Below are positions 41,679 through 49,930 of a stretch of 64,000 nt of DNA, piece by piece. Position numbers and translations under genes: made by a program. The notes beneath the pieces were generated by a model. The model saw only the letters and a list, made by a program, of their open reading frames with translations, ran no database searches and was not told the DNA's origin. The stretch comes from Nocardiopsis sp. NRRL B-16309 (GTDB lineage: Bacteria; Actinomycetota; Actinomycetes; Streptosporangiales; Streptosporangiaceae), in contig NZ_LGEC01000058.1 in NCBI RefSeq assembly GCF_001279585.1, forward strand, positions 62,001-126,000, read 5' to 3'. Within the stretch, counting starts at the first letter, position 1, and every line of letters begins with the position of its first letter.

Positions 41679-41772
41679 GTGCTTGGGGAGGACCTGGTCG
41701 CTTTCGCGTCCCTGTCCCCCTCGGCGACGTCGTTAACTCTAGCGGACAATCGGAGTGGTCGCGAACCGGAAT

Positions 41773-41805
41773 CGGGGTGGCCGGTCTGTGGCTCCGGCCA
41801 CCCCG
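41773..41805 (-). terminator. Terminator after gltX
   Basis: A perfect 12-bp stem (CGGGGTGGCCGG, 41773-41784, with 41794-41805) between gltX and tRNA-Gln, with a nine-base loop. Confidence 0.7.
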
Positions 41806-41896
41806 CGCCGCTCGGCCCGCCCGTCGCCGACCGACGCCCACCAGGGCGCTTCGCGCGGGGACGGAGCACCACCCCGCGCACGCCCCCCGGCCGGTT

Positions 41897-43333
41897 CTAG
41901 CCGGCGTCCTGGGCGCGCAGCTTCTCCAGGGCGGCGGTGAGTCGCGCCTGGACGCGCTCGCGGCCGAGCAGCTCCAGCGACTCGAACAGCGGCAGGCCGA
42001 CCGTGCGACCGGTGACCGCGACCCGCACCGGTGCCTGGGCCTTGCCGAGCTTGAGCCCCAGCGCGGCGCCCGTCTCCTCGGTGGCCGCCTTGAGCGCGTC
42101 GGCCGTCCAGGACAGCTCCGGGTCGGCGAAGCGCGCCAGGGCCGCCTCCACCATCTCCGGGCCCACGCCCGGCTTCATCGCCTTGTTCCAGCTCTTCTCG
42201 TCCTCCACCGGCTCGGAGAGGAAGAGGAAGTCCACGTTCGGCACGATCTCGCTGAGCAGCGCCACGCGGCTCTGCGCGAGCGGGGCCACCGCGCGGAAGA
42301 CCTCCGGGTCGTAGTCGGCCGGGTCCCACGGGACGGCGTCACCGGTCAGCCACGGGGCGCAGCGCTCGACGAAGTCGTCCACCGACAGCTCGCGGATGTA
42401 GTCGCCGTTGAAGGCGCGCAGCTTCTTCTCGTCGAAGAACGCGCTGGAGCTGTTGACGTCCTCGATCCGGAACAGCGGCACCATCTGCCGCCACGGCATG
42501 ATCTCGCGGTCGTCGCCTGGCGCCCAGCCCAGGAGCATCAGGTAGTTGACCATCGCCTCGGGGAGGTAGCCCTCCTCCTGGTAGGACTCCAGGGCGACCT
42601 TGTCCCGGCGCTTGGACAGCTTCTTGCGCTGCTCGTTGACGATGACGGGCAGGTGCGCCCACACCGGCGGGGTCAGGCCCAGCGCCTCCCACAGCAGCTG
42701 CTGCTTGGGGGTGTTGGACAGGTGCTCCTCGCCGCGGATGACGTGGGTGATGCGCATCTCCACGTCGTCCACCACGTTGGCCAGCACGAACAGCGGTGAG
42801 CCGTCGGCGCGCGCGATGACGAAGTCCTCGATCGCGGAGTGGTCGAACTCCACCCGGCCGCGGATCCGGTCGTCGACGACCGTGGGGCCGCCCTCGGGCA
42901 CGCGGAAGCGCAGCGCGCGGCCGGGGCCGGGCTCCAGGCCGCGGTCGCGGCAGAAGCCGTCGTAGCCCAGGTTCGGGTTGTCGCGGCGCTCCTGGACCAT
43001 CTCGCGGGTGCAGTCGCAGTAGTAGGCGCGCCCGTTCTTGAACAGGTCCTGCGCGGTCTCGCGGTGCTTGTCGGCGTAGTCCGACTGGAAGTAGGGGCCC
43101 TCGAAGTGCGGGTCGTCCGCGCCGATGCCGAGCCAGGCGAGCGCGCGGACGATGCCCTCGGTCCACTCGGGCCGGTTGCGGGCGGCGTCGGTGTCCTCCA
43201 CGCGCAGCACCATGCGGCCGGCGGGCCGCTGCTGCGCCAGCGCCCAGTTGAAGAGCGCGGAGCGGGCGCCGCCGACGTGGAACATGCCCGTGGGAGACGG
43301 GGCGAAGCGGGTACGAATCGGAGTCTCAGTCAC
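41897..43333 (-). CDS. gltX: Glutamyl-tRNA synthetase
   Basis: Class I synthetase; 478 residues. The ATP-site HIGH motif appears as FAPSPTGMFHVGGARSALFN and the KMSKS motif as KKLSKRRDK near 245. In actinomycetes the enzyme normally charges both tRNA-Glu and tRNA-Gln, the latter being amidated afterwards by GatCAB. Both tRNA species are encoded immediately downstream on the same strand, fitting that dual role. The start is GTG or ATG at 43333 (TETPIRTRFAPSPTG). Confidence 0.96.
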   Translation of the reverse strand: MTETPIRTRFAPSPTGMFHVGGARSALFNWALAQQRPAGRMVLRVEDTDAARNRPEWTEGIVRALAWLGIGADDPHFEGPYFQSDYADKHRETAQDLFKNGRAYYCDCTREMVQERRDNPNLGYDGFCRDRGLEPGPGRALRFRVPEGGPTVVDDRIRGRVEFDHSAIEDFVIARADGSPLFVLANVVDDVEMRITHVIRGEEHLSNTPKQQLLWEALGLTPPVWAHLPVIVNEQRKKLSKRRDKVALESYQEEGYLPEAMVNYLMLLGWAPGDDREIMPWRQMVPLFRIEDVNSSSAFFDEKKLRAFNGDYIRELSVDDFVERCAPWLTGDAVPWDPADYDPEVFRAVAPLAQSRVALLSEIVPNVDFLFLSEPVEDEKSWNKAMKPGVGPEMVEAALARFADPELSWTADALKAATEETGAALGLKLGKAQAPVRVAVTGRTVGLPLFESLELLGRERVQARLTAALEKLRAQDAG

Positions 43334-43435
43334 GGGCCCCAGGGTATCGGGGCCCGACCCCCGCTCAGAGGTGGTGCGACGAGAGGGCAGCGCCGGGGCG
43401 CGGCGCCCGTGGTGTGACGGGAGGACGGCGCCCCG

Positions 43436-43534
43436 CCGCGGGCGCCCGTCGCCGGGCGGCGGGACCGGCCGCCGCCGCTGTGCCGTCCGCGGGCGACCGT
43501 CGCGGGGCGGCGGAACCTGCCGCCGCTGTGCCCC
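43436..43534. repeat. Imperfect tandem duplication of about 50 bp
   Basis: Two units, 43436-43486 and 43487-43534, both running CCGCGGGCG...CGTCGC...GCTGTGCC with a three-base deletion and a few substitutions. It lies between gltX and the SGNH hydrolase gene. Confidence 0.6.
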
Positions 43535-43539
43535 GCCGG

Positions 43540-44493
43540 TCAGGACGGGGTGGGCAGCGGGCGCGGGTAGCTCTCCCCCATGCCGAACTCCGTGGCGAGC
43601 ACGTCGGCGAAGGCCGCCGCGATCTTCACCTCGCCCCCGGGGTCGGGGTGGGTGCCGTCATAGGTGTCCTCGGCCACGTCCCAGCCCTCGGCGCCCACGA
43701 TGCTCAGGCTCACCACGGGCGACTCCTCGGTGCTCAGGTCGGCGGCCACCTCGCGGACGAGTTCGTTGAACGCGTACTGGCGCAGCGCGAATCCCTCGTC
43801 GGTCTCGCCCAGGGCGATGGGCAGCGACTCGGCCAGCACCACGCTTACGTGCGGCTCGCCCTCCCGCGCACCCTTGACGTAGGAGCGCAGCCGGAACTCC
43901 ATCTCCTCCATGGTGACCGGCCACAGCAGGTCGTTGACGCCGAGCATGACGCACAGCACGTCGGGCCGGTGGACGCGCGCCTCCTCCTCGATGGTGCCGG
44001 CGGCGTCGCGCAGGGTGCGGCCCCACAGCGCGTTGTGGTCCTGGTCGAACTCGGGATCGCGGTACTCGGCGGCGTCCGGGTCGCCGTCGGTGCCCGGCTG
44101 GTCGGCGCCCTCCTCAGGAGCGCCCTCCTCGGGAGAGCCTTCCCCGGCGGCGCTGGGGTCGGCCTCCGGCTCGGTGGGCACCGGCAGGATCATGTCGCGC
44201 GAGGCGGGCTCGGTGTAGGGGCCGACGAAGTCCAGGTCGTCCACGTGTGAGGAGAGGTGGTTCCACAGGTGGTAGCGCCAGGTCGCGTCACCGTTGGCGC
44301 CCTGGGTCATCGAGTCCCCTGCCAGCATCACCCGTCGGGGTGCGGTCACGGTGTCCTCCTGTCCGGTGTCGGTCTCCGCGGGGTCGGCGGTGGTGACGGC
44401 CCACAGGATCGCGGCGGTGATCACCAGCACGAAGGCGATGGCGCCGGCGGAGAGCAGGGCCGGCGGAGAGAAGCGGCGGCGAGGGGTGCTCAC
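43540..44493 (-). CDS. Secreted or membrane-anchored SGNH hydrolase
   Basis: 317 residues. An N-terminal hydrophobic helix (about 12-33) acts as signal or anchor. The SGNH blocks are LAGDSMTQGANG (catalytic Ser), LGVNDLLWP (Asn) and DGTHPDPGG (catalytic Asp and His). An acidic, repetitive insertion of some 35 residues (GEGSPEEGAPEEGADQPG) sits between blocks I and III. The extracytoplasmic substrate, perhaps acetylated glycan or lipid, cannot be told. The start is GTG 44493. It probably shares a transcript with the FAH-family gene upstream. Confidence 0.88.
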   Translation of the reverse strand: MSTPRRRFSPPALLSAGAIAFVLVITAAILWAVTTADPAETDTGQEDTVTAPRRVMLAGDSMTQGANGDATWRYHLWNHLSSHVDDLDFVGPYTEPASRDMILPVPTEPEADPSAAGEGSPEEGAPEEGADQPGTDGDPDAAEYRDPEFDQDHNALWGRTLRDAAGTIEEEARVHRPDVLCVMLGVNDLLWPVTMEEMEFRLRSYVKGAREGEPHVSVVLAESLPIALGETDEGFALRQYAFNELVREVAADLSTEESPVVSLSIVGAEGWDVAEDTYDGTHPDPGGEVKIAAAFADVLATEFGMGESYPRPLPTPS

Positions 44494-44578
44494 GGAGTGG
44501 GAGCCTTCCGGTCGCGGGGGTCGGCGCCTGGATGGCGGGGCGCCGGCCCCCTGGGCCGAGGTGGTGGATCGGAGCCGG

Positions 44579-45379
44579 TCAGTCCCTGGTCACCACGCGG
44601 TTGCTGATGGTGCCCACGCCCTCCACGGTCACCGAGACCTCCTGGCCGACCTCCAGCGGTCCGACGCCGGCCGGGGTGCCGGTGAGGACGACGTCGCCGG
44701 GGAGCAGCGTCATGAACGAGGTCACGTACGCGATGATCCCGGGGATGTCGTGGATGAACTGCGAGGTGTTGCCCTGCTGGCGCACCTCGCCGTCCACGGT
44801 GGTGGTGAGGGCGAGGTTCTGTGCCTCCTCGACGCTCATGCCGGTGGTGATCCACGGCCCGATCGGGCAGAAGGAGTCGAACCCCTTGGCGCGGGTCCAC
44901 TGCTTGTCCTTCTTCTGCAGGTCGCGCGCGGTGATGTCGTTGGCGACCGTGTAGCCGAAGATGACGTCCTTGGCGCGTTCGCGCGGCACCTCGCGGCAGG
45001 GCCGGGAGATGACGATGGCGAGTTCGCCCTCGAAGTCCACGCGCTCGGAGACGGACGGGTAGAACACGGGGTCGCCCGGCCCGGACACCGCGGTGGAGGG
45101 CTTGAGGAAGACGACGGGCTCGTCGGTGGACTCCCCCGTGATGCCCTGCATCTCCGCGACGTGGTCGGCGTAGTTCTTGCCGATGCACACCACCTTGGTG
45201 GGCAGGACCGGCGACAGCAGCCGCACGTCCGTCAGCTTGGCCCGTTCCCCCGTCAGCTGGATGTTGCCGAGCAGGGGGTGCCCGGTGAGTCGGGCGACGA
45301 ATTCCTCGCCGCTGTCGGAGTCGGACTCCACCAGGCCGAATCCGACCTCGTCACCGACCGCGAACCGTGCGATGCGCAC
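44579..45379 (-). CDS. Fumarylacetoacetate hydrolase family protein
   Basis: 266 residues of the FAH fold, which cleaves or isomerises C-C bonds in 2,4-dioxo acids and includes oxaloacetate decarboxylase-type members. Metal ligands are in VDFEGELAIVISRP and FGYTVANDITARDLQ; KGFDSFCPIGPWITTG and VVLTGTPAGVGPLEVGQEV complete the signature. The exact substrate is unknown. GTG 45379 follows GGGAGG. The gene often sits near gltX in actinomycetes, as here. Confidence 0.9.
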   Translation of the reverse strand: MRIARFAVGDEVGFGLVESDSDSGEEFVARLTGHPLLGNIQLTGERAKLTDVRLLSPVLPTKVVCIGKNYADHVAEMQGITGESTDEPVVFLKPSTAVSGPGDPVFYPSVSERVDFEGELAIVISRPCREVPRERAKDVIFGYTVANDITARDLQKKDKQWTRAKGFDSFCPIGPWITTGMSVEEAQNLALTTTVDGEVRQQGNTSQFIHDIPGIIAYVTSFMTLLPGDVVLTGTPAGVGPLEVGQEVSVTVEGVGTISNRVVTRD

Positions 45380-45597
45380 CTCATGCCTCCCAGCAGGCCA
45401 GTTGTCTCACGTGCGGTTGCAGGGTATCTGTGCGCGGTCGTGCCGGAGTGCCGGACCCGTCCCCGGCGCGCGGTGACATGCCGCTCTTCGGCGCACGGGG
45501 CGACGACCGCGCCGATCCCGCGGCTTTCGTTGGACGATCTGTGAAGCGGCATCTGGCATGCTGGGTGGCGTCGTCCGATGTCGAGAGGTTGAGCCTC

Positions 45598-46521
45598 GTG
45601 CCCAAGTCCGCTCCGCCGCCGGCTCGGCACCGCCGGCGCCGCAGATATCCCATGGGACTCGCGCTGGGTCTGTGCCTGGTGTCCGGCGCTTCCGCCGTCC
45701 TGATGGTCAGTGTCCCCGCGCCCCCGGCCGAGCTGGGCCCGTCCGAGGAGGCCGCCGAGTCCCTGCCAGTCGGCGGCGACGGCGAGGGCTCCGAGTCCGG
45801 CCCGCGCACGGCCCCCGACGACGCGGCGAGCAGCAGCGCCGAGGGCCGGGGCCAGGAACCGGACGAGGAGTCCTCCGCGCCCGCGTCCTCATCCGCGCCG
45901 TCCGCGCGCGGGGAGGAGGAGGAAGAGGACGCCGAGGCCGAGGAGGAGGTCCCGGTCCTGCTCCGCTCCGTGGAGGAGGAGGTCGACTCCGCCGACGGCG
46001 ACATGGCGGTCGTGGAGGGCGAGGGCGACGTCATGGGCGAGGGCCCCCTGACGACGTTCGCCGTGGAGGTCGAGGAGGGTCTGCCGGGCGAGGCGAAGGA
46101 CTTCGCCGACGCCGTCGAGCAGGTGCTGGGCGACCCCCGCAGTTGGGGCAACGACGGCAAGCGCTCGATGCAGCGGGTGGACGGCGACGACGCCGACGTC
46201 CGCGTCCTGCTGGCCGCCCCGGACACCGTCGACCAGCTGTGCGCGCCGCTGAACACCAACGGGTACGTCTCCTGCGCCAACGGCAACCGCGCCATCATCA
46301 ACCAGAACCGGTGGGTGTCGGCCGTCGAGGAGTTCGAGGACGACCTGGAGACCTACCGCATCTACGTGATCAACCACGAGGTCGGCCACACCCTGGGCCA
46401 CGGCCACGTGAGCTGCCCGGGTGAGGAGGAACTCGCTCCCGTCATGCAGCAGCAGACCCTGAGCCTGCAGGGCTGCGAGGCCAACGGGTGGGTCCACCCG
46501 GAGAACGACCCCGAGGACTAG
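45598..46521 (+). CDS. DUF3152 zincin-like exported protein
   Basis: About 307 residues. A basic N-terminus (ARHRRRRRYP) and a hydrophobic segment, MGLALGLCLVSGASAVLMVS, give an export signal or anchor. A long Glu/Ser/Ala-rich acidic linker (about 40-140) leads to the DUF3152 domain with the zinc-protease-like motif INHEVGHTLGHGH (HExxHxxGxxH) and paired cysteines. No substrate is known. GTG 45598 with GAGAGG 9 bases upstream is preferred; GTG 45565 in the same frame is possible. It converges on cimA. Confidence 0.87.
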   Translation: MPKSAPPPARHRRRRRYPMGLALGLCLVSGASAVLMVSVPAPPAELGPSEEAAESLPVGGDGEGSESGPRTAPDDAASSSAEGRGQEPDEESSAPASSSAPSARGEEEEEDAEAEEEVPVLLRSVEEEVDSADGDMAVVEGEGDVMGEGPLTTFAVEVEEGLPGEAKDFADAVEQVLGDPRSWGNDGKRSMQRVDGDDADVRVLLAAPDTVDQLCAPLNTNGYVSCANGNRAIINQNRWVSAVEEFEDDLETYRIYVINHEVGHTLGHGHVSCPGEEELAPVMQQQTLSLQGCEANGWVHPENDPED

Positions 46522-46568
46522 CGGCGTCACCCGGCCCCGCGTGGCCCCCGCGGTCCCGCCCCGCCCTG

Positions 46569-48179
46569 TCAGGTCTGCGGGTAGCCCTGGCGGAGGAGTC
46601 CGTAGGTCACGGCCTGTTCGAGCGCGATCCAGGAGGCGTCGACGACGTTGGGGCCCACGCCGACCGTGGTCCACTCCCCCGCTCCGTCGCTGAGGGTGAT
46701 GAGGATCCGGGTGATGGCGTTGGTGCCGGAGGTGCCTTCGAGGATGCGGACCTTGTAGTCGGTCAGCTCCAGCCCGGCGATCGCCGAGTACACGGTCTCC
46801 ATGGACTCGCGCAGGGCCCGGTCCAGGGCGTTGACCGGGCCGTTGCCCTCGGCCGTGGCGATGACGCGCTCGCCCTTGACCCGGAGCTTGACGGTCGCCT
46901 CGGTCAGGCTGTCGTCCTCGTGCGCCAGCGGACCGGAGCCGCTGCGCGGCCGGCGCTCGGTGATGACCCGCCAGGACTCGGTCTCGAAGTAGCGGACCGG
47001 CGCGCCCAGCTCCTCGCGGATGAGCAGTTCCAGGGAGGCGTCGGCGGCCTCGAAGCTGTAGCCGGTCAGCTCCAGGCCCTTGATGCGGTCCACGACCCGC
47101 CCGGACAGGGCGCGGTCGCCGGCCAGGTCCAGGCCCAGTTCCTCGGCTTTGAGCTCGATCGACGCCCGCCCGGCCATGTCGGAGACGAGCATGCGCATGC
47201 GGTTGCCGACGAGTTCGGGGTCGGTGTGCTGGTACAGGTCGGGGTCGACCTTGATCGCCGAGGCGTGCAGCCCGGCCTTGTGCGCGAACGCCGACACGCC
47301 CACGTAGGGCTGGTGGGTGTCCGGGGCGAGGTTGACGATCTCGGCGATGGCGGTGGCCACGCGGGTCATCTCGGCGAGGCAGCCCTCGGGCAGCACCGTG
47401 CGGCCGTACTTCAGTTCGAGCGCCCCGACCACGGAGAAGAGGTTGGCGTTGCCCACCCGCTCGCCGTAGCCGTTGGCGGTGCACTGCACGTGGGTGGCGC
47501 CGGCGTCCACGGCGGCCAGGGTGTTGGCGACGGCGCAGCCGGTGTCGTCCTGGGCGTGGATGCCCAGGCGGGCGCCGGTGGCCTCGCGTACCTCGGTGAC
47601 CACCTGGGTGATGTCGCCGGGGAGCATGCCGCCGTTGGTGTCGCACAGGACGACCACGTCGGCGCCGGCGCCGGCGGCGGCGCGGACGACGTCGAGCGCG
47701 TGGTCGGGGTTGTGCCGGTAGCCGTCGAAGAAGTGCTCGCAGTCCACGAACACGCGCTGGCCGTGTTCACGCAGGTGGGACACCGTGTCGGCGATCATGG
47801 CGAGGTTCTCGTCCAGGGTCGTGCGCAGTGCGCGCTCGACGTGCCGGTCGTCACTCTTGGCGACAAGGGTGACGACCGGTGCGCCACTGTCGCGCAGGGC
47901 GGCCACCTGTGGGTCGTCGGCGGCCCGCACTCCGGCCCGGCGGGTCGCGCCGAACGCGGTGAGCTGCGCGTGCTCCAGCGTGAGCTCTCGTGAAGCCCGC
48001 TGGAAGAACTCGGTGTCCTTGGGGTTGGCTCCCGGCCATCCGCCCTCGATGAACGCCACTCCGAGGTCGTCCAACAGCTGTGCGATGGCCAGCTTGTCGG
48101 AGACCCGGAGGTTGATCCCCTCGCGCTGGGCTCCGTCGCGCAGCGTGGTGTCGAAGACGTGGAAAGTGTCGTCCCTCAT
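46569..48179 (-). CDS. cimA: (R)-citramalate synthase
   Basis: Condenses pyruvate and acetyl-CoA to citramalate, the threonine-independent entry to 2-oxobutyrate and isoleucine. 536 residues. N-terminal TIM-barrel motifs FDTTLRDGAQREGINL, IEGGWPGANPKD, LCDTNGGMLPGD and GIHAQDDTGCAVANTLAAV with metal-binding His and Asn. The C-terminal LeuA-type regulatory domain (about 405-525) suggests feedback inhibition. ATG 48179 follows GGGAGATC. Upstream lie a leader peptide and terminator, so transcription is probably attenuated by isoleucine supply. Confidence 0.94.
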   Translation of the reverse strand: MRDDTFHVFDTTLRDGAQREGINLRVSDKLAIAQLLDDLGVAFIEGGWPGANPKDTEFFQRASRELTLEHAQLTAFGATRRAGVRAADDPQVAALRDSGAPVVTLVAKSDDRHVERALRTTLDENLAMIADTVSHLREHGQRVFVDCEHFFDGYRHNPDHALDVVRAAAGAGADVVVLCDTNGGMLPGDITQVVTEVREATGARLGIHAQDDTGCAVANTLAAVDAGATHVQCTANGYGERVGNANLFSVVGALELKYGRTVLPEGCLAEMTRVATAIAEIVNLAPDTHQPYVGVSAFAHKAGLHASAIKVDPDLYQHTDPELVGNRMRMLVSDMAGRASIELKAEELGLDLAGDRALSGRVVDRIKGLELTGYSFEAADASLELLIREELGAPVRYFETESWRVITERRPRSGSGPLAHEDDSLTEATVKLRVKGERVIATAEGNGPVNALDRALRESMETVYSAIAGLELTDYKVRILEGTSGTNAITRILITLSDGAGEWTTVGVGPNVVDASWIALEQAVTYGLLRQGYPQT

Positions 48180-48227
48180 GGGCGGATCTCCCGAAGGTGG
48201 ATGCTGTGTGTGTCGGCCCCGACCAAC

Positions 48228-48257
48228 AAAAAAGACCCCTCGTGGACACGAGAGGTC
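48228..48257 (-). promoter_or_regulatory. Attenuator terminator in the cimA leader
   Basis: On the minus strand GACCTCTCGTG (48257-48247) pairs with CACGAGGGGTC (48244-48234) and is followed by six T (48233-48228), a canonical intrinsic terminator 49 bases before cimA and in front of, not behind, the gene. A second stem, GCGCGCTGGC (48319-48310) with GCCAGCGCGC (48268-48259), overlaps the end of the leader peptide. Confidence 0.8.
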
Positions 48258-48306
48258 AGCGCGCTGGCAGGGTCCGGTTTCTCCCCGGCGCGTACGCGGG
48301 AAGGTG

Positions 48307-48348
48307 TCAGCCAGCGCGCCCCGGAATAATGAGTTCCTGGGACAGCAT
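48307..48348 (-). CDS. Leader peptide of cimA (MLSQELIIPGRAG)
   Basis: 13 codons ending in TGA. It contains two adjacent Ile codons written ATT ATT, very rare in this GC-rich genome, plus two Leu. CACACT at 48360-48355 is a plausible -10 box, and its expected start point falls on the A of the ATG, so the peptide would be made from a leaderless message, consistent with the lack of a ribosome binding site. Stalling at the Ile pair would cover the first strand of the following stem. Confidence 0.65.
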   Translation of the reverse strand: MLSQELIIPGRAG

Positions 48349-48459
48349 GTGGCCAGTGTGCCACACGGGTCCGCGAGAGCCGGTGCTCACCGGCATTTTG
48401 TCTCACCATCCGAGACCGAAGTTTCTCACTCCGGACGTCCCGGTGAACACGCGGCAACC

Positions 48460-48495
48460 GCGCGCCGCGTGGCGCGCCGTGTGGCGCGCCGTGTG
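48460..48495. repeat. 12-bp tandem repeat, three units
   Basis: GCGCGCCGCGTG, GCGCGCCGTGTG, GCGCGCCGTGTG in a row, between ilvE and the cimA leader. Upstream of the cimA -10 box. Confidence 0.7.
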
Positions 48496-48550
48496 CCCGC
48501 GGCGGCTCGGCCCCATCGCCGGAGGGCACTGCGGGCGCTTCGAACGCAAC

Positions 48551-48587
48551 GGCGGGGCCGCCCGGAGCTTCTCCGGGCGGCCCCGCC
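48551..48587 (-). terminator. Terminator after ilvE
   Basis: A perfect 17-bp stem (GGCGGGGCCGCCCGGAG, 48551-48567, with 48571-48587), three-base loop, nine bases past the ilvE stop. Confidence 0.85.
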
Positions 48588-48596
48588 TGGCACGCG

Positions 48597-49712
48597 CTAG
48601 AAGCGGGTGATCCAGCCGTGCTTGTCGTTGCGCCGGCCGGTCTGGATGCCCACCAGCTCCTCGCGCAGACGCATGGAGACCGGACCGGGGTTCCCGTCGC
48701 CGATCCGGAACTCGCCGTCGTCGCTCTTGACGTGGCCGACCGGCGTGATCACCGCGGCCGTGCCGCAGGCGAACACCTCGGTGAGCTCGCCGGACTCGGC
48801 GGCCTCGCGCCACTCCTCGATGGAGATCGGCGCCTCCTCCGCGGGGATGCCGAGGTCGGGTGCCAGGGTCAGCAGCGACTCCCGGGTGATGCCGGGCAGC
48901 AGTGTCCCGGTGAGCGGGGGCGTGCGCAGCCGGGCGCTGTCGCCGGAGCCGAACACGAACCACAGGTTCATGCCGCCCATCTCCTCGACCATGCGATGCT
49001 CGCGCGCGTCGAGCCACACCACCTGGTCGCAGCCCTTCTCGACGGCCTGCGCCTGGGCGAGGAAGCTCGCCGCGTAGTTGCCCGCGAACTTGGCCGCGCC
49101 CGTCCCGCCCGGGGCCGCGCGCGTGTAGTCCTTGGACAGCCACACCGTGACCGGCCTGACGCCTCCCGAGAAGTAGGACCCCACCGGCGACGCGAAGAGC
49201 AGGAAGAGGTAGCTCCGGGACGGGTTGTTGACGCCCAGGCCGACGTCGGTGGCGAACATGAAGGGCCGCAGGTACAGGCTGAAGTCCTCCTTGGTGGGGA
49301 CCCAGTCGCCGTCGTGCTCCAGGAGCAGCTCGATGGACCGGATGAACAGGTCCTCGGGCAGCTCCGGCATCGCCATCCGGGCGGCGCTGCGGTTGAAGCG
49401 GGCCGCGTTGGACTCCGGGCGGAAGGACGCCAGCGTCCCGTCCGGGTGGCGGTAGGCCTTGAGGCCCTCGAAGATGGACTGCGCGTAGTGGAGTGCGGCC
49501 GTGGCCGGGTCCAGGCTGAGGGGGCCGTACGGCTCCAGCTTGGCGTCGTGCCAGCCCTTGCCCTCGGTGTAGCGAATGCTCACCATGTGGTCGGTGAACA
49601 CCTGGCCGAACCCCGGATTCACCAGCAGCGCGTCTCGTTCCCGCGGGGTCTTCCGCTGGTCGGAGAGCTGGATGTCGAACGTCAACCCGCTCGTGGTGGT
49701 GTTGTTGTTCAT
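48597..49712 (-). CDS. ilvE: Branched-chain amino acid aminotransferase
   Basis: PLP-dependent fold-type IV transaminase, last step for Ile, Leu and Val. 371 residues. Seen: ALHYAQSIFEGLKAYRHPDG, RPESNAARFNRSAARM, the PLP Lys in GAAKFAGNYAASFLAQ, VEEMGGMNLWFVF and FACGTAAVITPVG. ATG 49712. It lies between leuB and cimA, each separated by strong terminators, so it is transcribed alone. Confidence 0.96.
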   Translation of the reverse strand: MNNNTTTSGLTFDIQLSDQRKTPRERDALLVNPGFGQVFTDHMVSIRYTEGKGWHDAKLEPYGPLSLDPATAALHYAQSIFEGLKAYRHPDGTLASFRPESNAARFNRSAARMAMPELPEDLFIRSIELLLEHDGDWVPTKEDFSLYLRPFMFATDVGLGVNNPSRSYLFLLFASPVGSYFSGGVRPVTVWLSKDYTRAAPGGTGAAKFAGNYAASFLAQAQAVEKGCDQVVWLDAREHRMVEEMGGMNLWFVFGSGDSARLRTPPLTGTLLPGITRESLLTLAPDLGIPAEEAPISIEEWREAAESGELTEVFACGTAAVITPVGHVKSDDGEFRIGDGNPGPVSMRLREELVGIQTGRRNDKHGWITRF

Positions 49713-49823
49713 GTCGTCGGTGGTCCTCTCGGGTGCATCAGGCCGGCTGCGCCGCCGACCTGGGATCTAGTCTGACGTAAGGAGCGCACCCGGTGCCAGG
49801 TCCGGGGCGGACCGGCGCAGGAC

Positions 49824-49872
49824 GACGCCGACGGGCGCGCTCGGGAGTGTCCCGGGCGCGCCCGTCGGCGTC
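49824..49872 (-). terminator. Terminator after leuB
   Basis: A 17-bp perfect outer dyad (49824-49840 and 49856-49872, starting GACGCCGACGGG) extended by an inner TCGGGA/TCCCGG stem: about 23 bp in all. 58 bases past the leuB stop. Confidence 0.85.
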
Positions 49873-49930
49873 GAGTGATCGGTCGGCCGTCGGCCGCGCC
49901 CTGGTGGACGGGCAGGGCCGACGGTGCGCG

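Noticed and set aside
48180..48360. T-box riboswitch upstream of cimA
   Set aside because: The conserved T-box sequence and specifier stem are not present; the leader peptide and terminator explain the region better.
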